NCBI RefSeq assembly: GCF_036669915.1
Contig: NC_089312.1
Span: 16,625,317 to 16,689,316 of the forward strand
Reading direction: 5' to 3'
DNA length: 64,000 nt
Origin: Pocillopora verrucosa
Lineage: Eukaryota > Cnidaria > Anthozoa > Scleractinia > Pocilloporidae
This document shows positions 13,119-23,815 of this stretch, piece by piece (position 1 is the stretch's first letter; the number at the start of each line of letters is the position of its first letter). The translations under genes and the position numbers were made by a program. The notes below the pieces were generated by a model that was not told the origin of the DNA, made no database searches, and worked only from the letters and a program-made list of their open reading frames with translations.

Positions 13119-13597
13119 ACTTCGTGATCAAACGTGATAAATAATGCAAGTGAAGTGGAGGCCACTGTAAGAAGGAGCAGACAGAAAGAGAACTTTCTGA
13201 TGGCTGAAGTTTTAGCTTGCGGAGATTTGCAGAATTGCCATTTGATTCTTGTAAAAGATATTTTCTTGATTACGTTTCTTTCCGGTTTCTCAATTCTTTG
13301 GTTGAAAGAGGAATTTGTTCTTTAGTTGAACTTTGATAATTATCGGTTTTTACTTGTTTCCAAGCAAAGTTTTATCTCAATTTTAATTTTAGTTTAGCTT
13401 GCATTTTTCATCATTTGATTGTGGAACGGAAAGCGAGATTACTGACAGGTATCATTGAAGAAACACTTGATTTTTAAAATTCTAAACGCTTGACTTGTTG
13501 GTAAACCTGTTCAACAGGGTTTTACTCTTGTACATACTCTTTACTCCTCTTTGTAAATAATTTAAATCGTAAAAACGATAATTCTTTGATTTTATTA

Positions 13598-13603
13598 AAT
13601 AAA
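13598..13603 (+). terminator. Polyadenylation signal AATAAA of the Munc13-like gene
   Basis: First clear AATAAA after the stop codon at 13118, about 480 bp downstream, in an AT-rich 3' flank. Assignment is by position only. Confidence 0.5.
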
Positions 13604-13930
13604 TGGCGTGAACAGCCCATTGTGGAAAAAGCAACTGCCACAACAAAAATCTTTTATTTGTATTTAGCCTTGTGTTTCGGGTGAAATCGCTTAGGTGGTG
13701 TTTCTCCATCAAATCGTGGTAAATTTTGTCAGCTTTATTAGGTGCTTCCCCACTTTAACTGAAGGGGAGAGGAAGATCCCAAGGAAGGTAGGAAATGAAT
13801 AGGAAATAGGTTAAGTTGTCAATGAGTGTCAGAATGAAAGCATGCATGAAAAGACAGCATGCTTCATTAAGACCATGTTACATTGGTCTTAATGGGGTGT
13901 TATTAACCAGGAAAGTTTATTAGCGAAAAA

Positions 13931-14145
13931 GGTTAACCCTGTAACACCCATGAGTGACCAAGACAGAATTTCTCCTTACAATATCAATACAATATCAATC
14001 ACATAAGTGATGAGAATAAAGAAAAATATCAATTTGGGGATCATTAGTTGATCCAATATTAAATTCTCTGAACTAACATTATAAGAAAATTGTATGGTTG
14101 ACAGTAAGGAGAATTACAAATTTGATCTGGGAGTTAAAGGGTTGA
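13931..14145. mobile_element. MITE of the CCCTTTAAC-ended family, about 215 bp
   Basis: It begins GGTTAACCCTGTAACACCC and ends GGGAGTTAAAGGGTTGA, so the termini are imperfect inverted repeats. The interior matches the copies at 8013 and, in the opposite orientation, 54013. A more diverged relative lies at 37548. Confidence 0.85.
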
Positions 14146-15090
14146 GACTTTTTTGGCAAAAGGAGTCCAGGGTTTGATATCACAATATATTATGCGCCAG
14201 ACTTTCTACTCTGGGGTTGCACAGGACCTCACTTCACCTACCATGTTTTGATTCTGAGCTAACTTCCTCTAAAATGTTAAAAAAACATCCGACTACTTAT
14301 TTTTCTTGTAAATCATTGGTCAAGTAATGTGAAGTCAACAAATTTGCACCGAAATGCATACGGTGCAATAGGTTACATAGGGTCTGAAGGAGCCTCTCTC
14401 TCTCTCTCTCTGAACCGGAAGCCTCGAACAAGGTGAACTGGGCGGTGCGTGGTCTGTTTGTGCGTCATCGACAATTGTTTCAAAAATTGGAATATCTCGG
14501 ATCTGACCTTCTGGGGTAGATATGCCACAGTTTGTACAAATTCTTTTTTAATCAGGGAAGTAAATGAAAGGATTTTTTTCTGTTAAACATGGCTAGGGTT
14601 TCAAAGCTTTGGCGGCACGCCCCAAGCCAAACTCGTGGAAGAGCCATACGAAAACAACCAATTTTGTTTTTCCTGCTCATAGAGTGTCAGACAGGAGACG
14701 CCCTCCGTGAACTGCTGTTTTCCGCCACTCCTCTTTAGTAAGACTTTATTTATGCAACATCGAGTTGGTGTTTGCCCACCTGATATAAGCAAAGTGTTTC
14801 ACTTTGGTATGATCGCGTGTTTTATACTCGTCTGAAGCGAAAAGTAATGGCTATTTTCGAAGCGTTTATATTTCTTGTATTACGTAATTATTGCAATTTT
14901 TCAATTCAATTGCAAAACATCTGTCGAACACATTTCAAGCACACCTGTTTTGTTTGGTTAGGCAAGTTTTTTGTTTAATTCTAGATTCAATAATTCCCAT
15001 AGAGTTGGAATTAAACCGTCCTTTAGAAGGCCACCATAAGCGTTTGTAAAACAGCTTATGAATCAATTAAAGGAGTAAACAATTTCTTAA

Positions 15091-15600
15091 TTGTCAAATC
15101 CTCCCGGTTGGGTATTTGTCACTTTCATTAGTCCATCATATGGGGTCCTTCAAAGCGAAACAGTATCTAATGAAGCAGTTACAGGGGTAGTCGAATTTCG
15201 TGATATTTTGTACTGTTTTCAAATGAACCTTTGTCCGATTTCCGGTGAGAAGTCGAGAAAGTCCGCGCCCGATATTGCTTTCATTATGGATATAACGTGG
15301 GTTTTGGGTGTGATTTTATTTATCTTCAGTGATGTTATCGCGTAATTTTACTCAGTTATCATCAGTGATGCACCGAAGGGTTGTATTGGAAGACGGATGG
15401 GGAGAACGAAAGTTTCAGAGGCTTGTAACTAATAAGTATCATTTATGTTCTTCCTTTTAATGTCTGCTAAATTGTCAGTATGAAGGGAGGCAGTGCACCA
15501 AAAATCTTTATTAGCTTAGACATCTCATTTGCACGGTTGTGGTTGAAAATACTGACCTCCTTCTTAACATCGGAGATGACATCATGTTGTCATCACTGAG
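15091..15600 (+). repeat. Distal copy of a tandemly duplicated block upstream of FGF
   Basis: It aligns in order with 15623-16220: CCCGGTTGGGTATTTG with CCCGGTTGGAAATTTG, GTCGAGAAAGTCC with GTCGAGAAAATCT, CATTTGCACGGTTGTGGTTG with CATTCGCACGGTTGCGGTTG, and AACATCGGAGATG with AGCATCGGAGATG. Conserved strings sit at the same relative spacing, with diverged sequence between. The position of the TATA box reads GTATGAAGGGAGGC here, so the box is missing. Confidence 0.75.
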
Positions 15601-15847
15601 GGCTTCTGGTAATCATTTGTAAATTGTCTGATCGTCCCGGTTGGAAATTTGTAGCGTTCAAGAGTCCATGACATGTCCAGAGTCCACGAAAATTGAAATG
15701 GGATCTTACACAGTAACTACGGGGGTCAATTGAATTGATTTTCGTTGTAATGGTATCTTTTTAATAAACCTGAGCTCTGATTTTTCCGTAGTAACGTCGA
15801 GAAAATCTACCGTATACAGGTATAGCTATAATAATGAATTGAACGGT

Positions 15848-15915
15848 TTTCTCTGTGATTAACATCACAGAGAAAGAACTTTGTGATGATAATCACAAAG
15901 AAAGAACTTTGTGAT
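15848..15915. repeat. Cluster of small hairpins in the FGF promoter block
   Basis: TTTCTCTGTGAT/ATCACAGAGAAA (15848-15875) is a perfect 12-bp inverted repeat with a four-base loop. It is followed at once by CTTTGTGAT/ATCACAAAG (15879-15900) and then another AAAGAACTTTGTGATTA. The shared GTGAT core suggests local duplication. Confidence 0.7.
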
Positions 15916-16120
15916 TAAGTATAAGTTCTAAATTTTTTCACGCGAAAAGTTATCATTAGTGAAACACCGTTCGGTCGCAATGGAGACGGCTCTGTCCCGC
16001 GAGTGCATTTCACGAAAGAGGAAGTCTCCTTCCTTCCTTTGGGGAGTATTCGTGAAAGTTTTGGATGCTTGTTTTAAGTATCAGTTACGTTCTTCCTTTG
16101 AGTGTTTGTCAATATCTCGG

Positions 16121-16129
16121 TATAAAAAG
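16121..16129 (+). promoter_or_regulatory. TATA box of the FGF gene
   Basis: TATAAAAAG lies 166 bp upstream of the FGF start codon. A transcription start about 30 bp downstream, near 16,150, would leave a short 5' UTR. The aligned position in the distal copy of the duplicated block has lost the motif, which supports this copy as the used core promoter. Confidence 0.55.
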
Positions 16130-16286
16130 AGGCATACGTCTCATTCGCACGGTTGCGGTTGAAAATACTGACCTCTTTCTGAGCATCGGAGATGCAGATA
16201 ATTTGGTTATCACGGAGTTCTTGTGGTTTAATTTTAATCCTGTAAGTAATGTCACTTGAAGAATCGATTTGAGAATCAAAACGAGC

Positions 16287-18928
16287 ATGCTATGCACGAG
16301 TCATCGCAACTGCTTCTCAACGATGTTACTGGGCGTTTTGATTTTTTCATTTTTCAGGTTTCCATTAACATCTTTAAGTGTCAGTCCTGATGCACGTGCG
16401 TTGTCTACCAGTGCGCATTCTAAACCTTGTCCTAAAGGCATGCACAAACATAGGAAGGTAAAATACGCTGAAAGTTGCTTGAGTTATGCGTCAATCTGAC
16501 GGGATTTAACGGGTCTAACACTTTTTTCATTTTGGTTCTAGTTCGGGAGACATCGATGTTTCCCAATTCCAAATAAACAACCGAACGTCACGAATTACAT
16601 GTTTGTTCAAATCTATTCAAGAGCTTCGGGAAAATACATTCAAGTTAAGAGGAACGGAGTTGACGCTGGCGGCGTGAATGGCTCACAATATGGTAAGGAT
16701 GTCGATTTGTGTATGTGTGTTTTTAATATTAAAACGTGTAGAGACAAGATACTGTAGTACAATTAAGCTTTCTGTTGCTTTGTCTTCATTAATCTCGTTT
16801 TTTTGTCCTGTTTTAAATTAAACGAACTGATTGGGATCCCGAAAGAGACCTTCAAGCCCGTATGCTCGATCTCTCGTAACGAATGAGGTTTTTTTGCCTG
16901 GGGTTGTGAGAAAAAAGGACTGGAAATCAAAATTTTTCGTTTCGTTGCCTCAGTTAACATAGACGAATATGATGGAAAGAAAAATTCACAAAGGATAAGA
17001 AGCAACTTAAGAGAAATGTCAAAGAAGAACGGTGAAGACAAGAACACGATCTCGATTAAGCAGATATCTGAGATGATTTTCCGTAAGCAAGAAAAAAGAT
17101 ATTTCTGGGTTAATTATTGTGGAATTTGAAAGAAAAACAAAGCTTTTTAATGAGAAACTGTTCACTGATTCTCACGCCCAAGGGCTTTTTAATTTAAACG
17201 AGCAGGGCGTCTTTTAACAAACTTAATGGAAAAAAACACTCCACAATGATATCAAGATGTTCGGGGAATGGAAATTGTTATTTTCTTTCCTTTTTTTAAG
17301 ACAACATTTGGATTGATCCTTGTTCTGGGGGTTGACGATCTTTAAAAAATCATTAGAGGATTCAAACCATTCCTTAATAGATGTCCAAGATAGGGTCATC
17401 TGTATAAAAAAGTAAACAACCTTAAACCCTCAGGCGAATACTCCCCCGGCTGTGGTTTGGGTAGGGCCCGGACCGTCGAACCTTTCATCAATGAGGTCAT
17501 CCCATTCACTATTGGCGTAAAAAGTGTTAAATCAGACTCCTACAGTTAGCTACGAACCGTTTCTCGAACTCCCGGGAAAAGCTGTTTTTCTCTACGTGTT
17601 TAACGAGTTAAGATCTAGATAGTAATAGAATTAACGGTGTTATTGTGCGTGCGAGAAAGTTTTTGTCGGCGTAGGTAACGTCTAACAATCTCTCAAATGC
17701 TTATTTCAGCCGTCATATCCATGTGCACCAGATTTGCTAGTGCACGAATAATGCTGTCAAGTAAACAGGTTAATTTCGCACCTGTAACGATAAAATTTTT
17801 TTCGATAAATTTCCGACTCTCTGAAATTTAGATCGCTACTTATAAGATTAGTTCCAGATTAGCAAACCGGGATTGTGTATAAGATCAGATCTATGATGTG
17901 CGACCGACGGAAGTGCACATGTTAGAAAGGAAATTCTCGGGCCTTAGTGCAATACCCTAACTTCGCCTACATTCAATCTGTAGCGTTACTGAAGCTGGAG
18001 ACGGGCGACTTGGCGAGTCTTGTTACCATCCAAGGGGTGAAAACAAACCGTTACCTCTGCCTAAATAGGATAGGACACATCGTTACAAGGGTGAGAAAAT
18101 CTTCTCTTAACGCGTTTTATTACTAAGCACAGCTGACAGTAAATCGCTTTGACCCTGCTTTGGCTATGACCTTCGTACAGCAACAACTTGCCTCTGATCG
18201 TGGCCATATTTATTTTGACAGACGTTAAAACCATCCCACACGTGTGATACATCTCAGACGTACAATTTATCGAGGAACTAGCCAAGTGAAAAGCCAGAAT
18301 GCATCACAAAATCAAACAAGAATGTATGTTAAGTCGTAAAAAAGTGAGGGCTCGTTCTCAGGCGCTCATCCTGTTTCGCTGCTCTCCGCTGACCGCGACT
18401 CATCTATTTTCTGGAGTCTTCTCGATTTTCATGCGACTTGAATAATGCATTATGACTAACTTTCATAAAGTCTTAAATTATCGCCAGTGGGGGGGGGGGG
18501 GGGGAAAGGTGGGAGGACTTGAGGGGATTATAAGAATATCGCAGAGCCCTATAGGGGGATCAGTTTAATTTTATCTTTGCACATCCAAAATCCTCCAACT
18601 TCCCACCGCGCGCCACAATATACCATAATGGTTATTTCCTTCTTCTGACTATTTTTATTTATTTTAGAAGAAAAAGCAAGAATTTTCAACGATGAAGAGG
18701 TGCGAGTTTTACCAAGAAGATATTAAGGGCTATGACCAATACAGATCAGCCAAGTATCCACAATGGATCTTGGGTTTCTCCAGACGGGGTCGCATTTTGA
18801 GCGGAATCAAGAGTGCCAATTGCAAAAGTAAATGCAGTTATTTCTTGCGATACCAGCAGCCAAACGCTCAGACAAGAAAACATCGCAGGAACCTGAGGCA
18901 GATGCTTGGAAAGCTTATGAGACATTAA
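16287..18928 (+). CDS. Secreted fibroblast growth factor, FGF8/17/18-like
   Basis: Four exons: 16287-16457, 16542-16692, 17984-18090, 18668-18928; phases 0, 1, 0; 229 aa. I chose the ATG at 16287. The N terminus has a hydrophobic run at residues 13-23 (MLLGVLIFSFF) that reads as a signal peptide. The beta-trefoil core runs from about residue 75. FVQIYSRASGKYIQV closely matches the FGF8/17/18 text (YSRTSGKHVQV). Later pieces fit in order: the ALLKLETGDLASLVTI segment, the NRYLCLNRIG segment (YxCMNxxG in family members), and AKYPQWILGFSRRGR (AKYEGWYMAFTRKGR). The tail is short and basic. NVT at about residue 72 is a possible N-glycosylation site. The usual FGSRV after the ETxT strand is replaced by DLASLV, so receptor affinity cannot be assumed. 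The family binds FGF receptors with heparan sulfate and patterns embryos. No second FGF is visible in the window. Confidence 0.92.
18489..18504. repeat. Poly-G run
   Basis: Sixteen G in a row inside the last FGF intron. It could form a quadruplex or be an assembly-sensitive homopolymer; length is uncertain in any read-based assembly. Confidence 0.9.
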
Positions 18929-19865
18929 AATCCCTAACTGATAACATTAACTTATTGAAAATTGTCACTAGGGCCAACATATAGAGTTTTTTTTTTGCCA
19001 AGAGCTTAAGGGAATTGTATAAAAGGAGGCGTTCGGGCCTTAAAACATGCCAAACCACTCAAATTATTTATGGACAGTGTCTTGAACGGAAGTCTCTCCT
19101 CTCAGACGTTCGCCTGAAGGCAGATCTCGATCTGGTTAATTTTTCAAGCAGTAACAGACAAGTGCGAACTTAACTTTCAGTTGTGCCATAATTAATTTGA
19201 ATAACACTAATTAATTTGAATAATAGTAAAGTGCATAAAGTTGAGCTAATTGACAAACATTTTTGCATGTGTGCATTTTATTAGCGCGTGTGGCATAAGT
19301 ACTCCTATTCCTTTGCTTTGATAGATAACTGTCTTCACAGACGCAATATGCTATGGTGATATGAAATATGAACATAAATTATACACAGGCAATGAGCTTG
19401 CTCACTTGTGCCGTTTCCTAGCGCGCTCCGTTACTGAACGCTTGGAACACATTGTGTCGTGTGCATGCTGAGTGACGTTCTGGTGCGCAGCAGAGAGGTG
19501 AAATCAACAGTACAAAGTTACTTCAAAAACCGGCAGCTCTACGAGTAAAGATCATGTCAAGCAGATCTGCGTAATATCCAATTCCATCCAAGGTTATTCA
19601 TTGTTGAATTGTGCAACTTCTCAATAAACCTGACAAAATGGTTGTAAAAAGATCTATTGTAGTAACGGTTCAGAGCAACCTAAACAATTATCACATTAAA
19701 ATTGGTCATAACTTTATAGGAAATAATTTGGCATTTCATGATGATCTCCAAGAAAGAACGTAAAACGCGTCAAAGCTGTAATCCCCCGAAGTATTGGTGT
19801 TTAAAAATGACAGAACCATTTGGTGCGCTCCCCTTTTTACTCCGATGCTTTTCACGGCTTAACCC

Positions 19866-19966
19866 CGGCTGAGTCATGCGCCCCGGTTGAATTTCTGCAC
19901 CTCGGCTGAGTTGATTCGCCCCAGCTGAGTCATGCGCCCCGGCTGAGTCATGCGCCCCCCATGAGT
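19866..19966. promoter_or_regulatory. Cluster of TGAGTCA (AP-1/antioxidant-element-type) sites
   Basis: GCTGAGTCATGCGCCCC-type units occur at 19868, 19924 and 19942, with a fourth degenerate unit (GGCTGAGTTGATTCGCCCC) between. Each full unit contains TGAGTCA. On the other strand it reads TGACTCAGC, which fits the TGACnnnGC antioxidant-response core. The units are imperfect tandem repeats, so the motif count could reflect repeat expansion and not regulation. Confidence 0.4.
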
Positions 19967-20310
19967 TTTTAAGTCCATCGTTAATTGCTTATTTTTAAAA
20001 AACATGATTCATTCCATTTGGTCTCTTTGTAGAACTTGAATGGAAATTGAACCACGCAATGTACATGCGAATCCACGCAAATTCCTACAACGTGGAAGAT
20101 ACTGGAAACTAAACGAAAATGTTGACATGGCGTACAAGTGTCGTTTGGGACTTTGTATTTTTTGTTTAACACCAAAGCGAGGAGAATGCAATATTATTCG
20201 GTTGACTTCATTGCCTTTTACAACAAACCTTAGCCCAGTTCGAGAAAACTGAAGAGAAAGTATCTGTTACAAGGGATTTAAAAAACTAAATAGACCTCAC
20301 TCACGGTGGT

Positions 20311-20425
20311 GTCTCTGTGGCTCAGTGGTTAGAGCATCGGAGCGCGGAATCCGAAGGTCTGAGGTTCGATTCCTCGCGGGGACTCCGGTTTTTTTTTTGT
20401 CCTAAGCTCGTGACAAGACGAAAAA
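20311..20425 (+). mobile_element. SINE-like copy with tRNA-like head
   Basis: The head (20311-20384) folds as a tRNA: acceptor GTCTCTG with CGGGGAC, D arm GCTC/GAGC, anticodon stem TCGGA/TCCGA, T arm TGAGG-TTCGATT-CCTCG. The anticodon loop is GCGCGGAA, eight bases and lacking U33, so a functional tRNA is unlikely. After a T run the body has TTTGTCCTAAGCTCGTGA, which matches the body of the minus-strand copy at 8330-8440. Confidence 0.7.
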
Positions 20426-21128
20426 AAGATCTTTCTCTAAAAAATTAAATGATTTACTGAGGCATTTCTTGAAGCCGGTAAGTTCTAAATAGTTAATTTT
20501 CTTGTATAATTCTTTTTACGAACGACTGCAATTTGAACCGAATTTCTTAAGTATTTTCCCGGCCTTCATTTCTTTGTGTCTTCATTCGTTTGCCCCCTTT
20601 TATTCATGCTTGATTATAATTCATGAAACACTTCAATCAGAGCGATAATCTGGACACGGTATTCAAGGGAATGTTCTCCCTCCCTCGAGGGATGTGGAGG
20701 GCATATATTTATTCGTTCCAAAAAGGTAATTGCCACCAAATAAGGTTTGCTTCTCAGGGTCTTGCATCTTAAACAGTTGGGGTGTGCGATTTTGGTATTT
20801 ATCATCTCGTGCAAGCTGAGTTACTGGACCAGAAACAATTCTGATAGTCACAATTCTTTTAAAAACCTCAATCAAAATTTAGGCTCAATGTGATGGACGC
20901 TCCTCCCTGAAGTCGATGAGCCTCATCTAAATTTTTAGTTTTGGAGCTTTACAGGCCAGTAGGGAAAATGAGAGACGAGTGCGAGGAAAACGCAAGTGGC
21001 AAGACATAAGCAGCTGGATGCTTTTTACGCGCTCCTCCCGTTCAAGCGTGTCCAGTCCTTCGCCTGCGCACTTTTTTGCGCTTGACTCGCGCTTTCCTCC
21101 ACCCACCTGAAAAGCGCAAAAAAATAAA

Positions 21129-21361
21129 ATCTGTTCCACAAGCTAAGATGCCCCTATGAAGAGAACGTTTTTTAGCGCTTTGAAAGAGACAGGTAAATGA
21201 ATGGATTTCTCTCAGGGTGACTTTGAACCTCAAATAAACTTTCAGATTGATTCCCATTTTTGTTCTTTTCACCTACAATGAAATAATGAAACCTGTTCCA
21301 CAAGCTAATATGTCCCTATGAATAGAACGTTTTTCAACGTTTTGAAGGAAGCAGGTAATTT
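21129..21361 (+). repeat. Two diverged copies of a roughly 70-bp segment, 162 bp apart
   Basis: CTGTTCCACAAGCTAAGATG at 21133 and CTGTTCCACAAGCTAATATG at 21293, each continuing through CCCTATGAA-AGAACGTTTTT and ending in a CAGGTAA. Both stretches lie in otherwise unannotated sequence. Confidence 0.65.
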
Positions 21362-21959
21362 AGAACCGCAGCATTTTGATGCGCGGCACGGCTAGTCACT
21401 CAAATGATGATAACTAACCCAATTGCTGAAGTGGCTTTCTTCCTGTGTTGTTAAATTGACAGCACTTTAGACTCATTATGCGTATTTCCAATCTTGCTCT
21501 TCCTGCACAAGAGGGTAAATTGGCGTGTATGTACTCCTGTCTTTTCCTTCACAGGAAAATAATAGAATGTCGTCATCATTTTTTAACCCCATCAGCAGAG
21601 AATTACGAATTTTTCTTAATTTGTCACTGAAATATAAGATAATTAATTGAATCAATCATTTAAAACCAATTTCAACCGTTTGAGTCACACGGTTCTTGCG
21701 GGCGAATTTTATTAATCCTTTTTCGATGTCTGAGTATTTTCCTACACACAAAATATTCTCTAAAATGCAACTACTATACTGTTCATTTTTTCTCTGTCGC
21801 ATGCAAATTCGGCAATTACAATGTCCTTTATTCAGCTTGATTCTTGAATAGTTGACTAAGCGTGCGAATAAAACTCTGCGAAAAATCTGTGACGTATCAG
21901 CCGACAATTGGCTGCAGTTGTTAATCCATATTCAACAGAAATTGTAGAATTTTCAGTAA

Positions 21960-22935
21960 ACCGCACTGTCCGTCGAACAGTGAAGAGGTGCCGTCCGAAG
22001 GACTGAAATTAAAGTTGCTCTCTGGAAGGAAGAAAGCGCTTGACCTGGAAAGAGGAGCAACGAAAACCAATGTTTTGTGACTATAACAGCAGGTAAGCTT
22101 TCCTTTTTGACTATATTGACCTAAACTAGTTTAGAGAGCCAAAGGATTCGTATCATAACACTCGAACGAGTCAGGCGAGTCGGTTCCTTGGTTTAAGGAG
22201 CTCTCGTACTCGAAGTTTAATGAATTAGGCTGTTGGCTTTGAGGAAAGCAAAACCTGTGATTATGAAAAATATTTTCAGAGAAACGCTCTAATCAAGAAT
22301 TTTTGGCGTCTAAAATCAGTAGGGAACTTCATTCTGTATTCAATTTCGGCCACGTGGATGTGTGACGACTCTTCTACTAATTGTATCAAGCCTTTAAAAT
22401 CAGTTGGCGGCCTTTCCTTTATTACAAATAACATTTCGAAAAGTTTCGCGCTTTCCCTTTTTCTATAATGGTATTAAAGAGCGATTCAATTATATAGGTT
22501 TTTATTTTTAAGTTCCCAAAATTGTTCATCTTTGTAGAAATTGAGCATTCACTGATCAGATTCATAATTTTTACTTTCAGGAGGAGCAATGCTGTCAAAT
22601 AGATGGAAGATCAAAGAGTATGGTCAAGAGGAGACACTGGAATCATCAAATGTTTAATGGATACTGCAAAGATAAGAACTTTGAAATTATTGAGTGAAGT
22701 TAGCAAAAATGGTGGCTCTTAAAATTTCTCATTATTTTACGAGGTCTCCATATTTTTACCAATTGTCATGAATGGATGAAACTGATTAACTGGTAAGTCA
22801 ATAGTTTTCAATCAGCCATCATTTTTGCAAAGACTTTGTCGTGGTACGGATTGTTATTGATTAATTTGAACTTCTCGTTATAATTTAATGCAATTTCTCT
22901 CAGACAATTTTGTTGCATCGAACTGATTAACCAAG
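21960..22935 (+). ncRNA. Possible spliced noncoding transcript (candidate lncRNA)
   Basis: Consensus splice sites follow one another in a coding-poor stretch: donor CAG|GTAAGC after 22092, acceptor TTTTACTTTCAG|G before 22581, donor CTG|GTAAGT after 22792, acceptor TTTCTCTCAG before 22904, donor AAG|GTACAA after 22935. The exon-like pieces have no long open frame. The 5' limit is a guess. This is inference from splice motifs only and could be chance. Confidence 0.25.
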
Positions 22936-23216
22936 GTACAATTTAAAATTAACGTCAAGTAAACCTAATCACAGAAAAGGAGAAACCAAGATTGCTACTT
23001 TCGAAGCACTGATCGCTCATATTTTGTTTGCGTAACGGTTAGTATCACAGCTATATTCTCGTTGATGTCACACAAAAGTGATATTTATTAAGGTGGCATT
23101 TCGATAAAGGAGCTCCGACAAAAAAAACCAAATAAAATTCAAATTTTGCATCTTTGTTAAAGAAGCTATTTCATTCATTCCAAAAATCACATTGGTGAAC
23201 ACCATCAACTCATAAA

Positions 23217-23737
23217 CCAAACAACTGACTGCTGTGCTGCTCAATATCTTTCAGAACTATATTGTACAAACTATCTTCAGCTACTGACTCTGAAATTCTA
23301 GTTTGTCACCGAGACTCGTCTCGACAGTTGACAACAACAGAACGAACTATTTTCACTGACCGATCAAAACTGACTAATCAACGGACGAGCACCATTTTAA
23401 TCTGATAGCAACCTACTTCACTCCAAACTGATCAATCGGCTTTTCGAACCCCAGTCATAACCTTCGACTAACAAACCTCACAATTGACTGCTGCGCTGCT
23501 CGATATCAATTCCATATTGTACAAACCATCTTCAATGACTTACTTTAAAATCTAGTTTGTAACCAAGAAAAGACTTTTCTCAAAAGTTGACAACAACAGA
23601 CCGAGCTAACCTCACCGGCCGAATAAAACTGACTAATCAACGGACGAGCACCATATTAGTCTCAGACAGCAACCACTTCACTCCAAACTGATCAATCAGC
23701 TCTTCGAACCACAGTTATAACCTTCGACATACAAACC
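23217..23737 (+). repeat. Tandem duplication, unit about 259 bp, two copies
   Basis: Copy one starts near 23217 and copy two near 23476. Shared strings in order include GACTGCTG(T/C)GCTGCTC, ATATTGTACAAAC, TCTAGTTTGT, AGTTGACAACAACAGA, CTGACTAATCAACGGACGAG and CTTCACTCCAAACTGATCAA. It directly precedes the 22-bp array. Confidence 0.8.
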
Positions 23738-23815
23738 GCTCTTTACTTGACTCTGACGATGACTTCTGCTTAGACCAATCACTAATTTCGACAACACTGA
23801 GACCGTCTTTTCAGG

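Larger units (their letters stand above)
13119..16120. other. Intergenic region between the Munc13-like gene and FGF
   Basis: It contains the 3' UTR and polyadenylation signal of the Munc13-like gene (to about 13,620), a MITE at 13931, a CT microsatellite near 14395-14411, and the two copies of a duplicated block from 15091 onward. I found no convincing exon here; the short open frames have no family resemblance and no splice context. Confidence 0.6.
15623..16220 (+). repeat. Proximal copy of the tandemly duplicated block upstream of FGF
   Basis: Partner of 15091-15600. This copy holds the TATA box at 16121 and an inserted set of hairpins at 15848-15915 that has no counterpart in the distal copy. 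It ends about 65 bp before the FGF start codon, so it probably contains the promoter and part of the 5' UTR. Confidence 0.75.
18929..21900. other. Intergenic region downstream of FGF
   Basis: It holds the TGAGTCA cluster at 19866, the SINE-like copy at 20311 and a diverged direct repeat at 21129/21291. The short open frames near 20,040-20,250 and 20,600-20,870 overlap in several frames and have no recognisable family, so I do not call genes here. Confidence 0.55.

Noticed and set aside
16269..16286. Start of FGF at 16269
   Set aside because: That codon is TTG; the first ATG is at 16287 and already gives a plausible signal peptide.
20311..20400. Functional tRNA gene with a poly-T terminator
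   Set aside because: The anticodon loop has eight bases and no U33, and the T run is followed by a body shared with another copy at 8330, so it is a SINE-like element.
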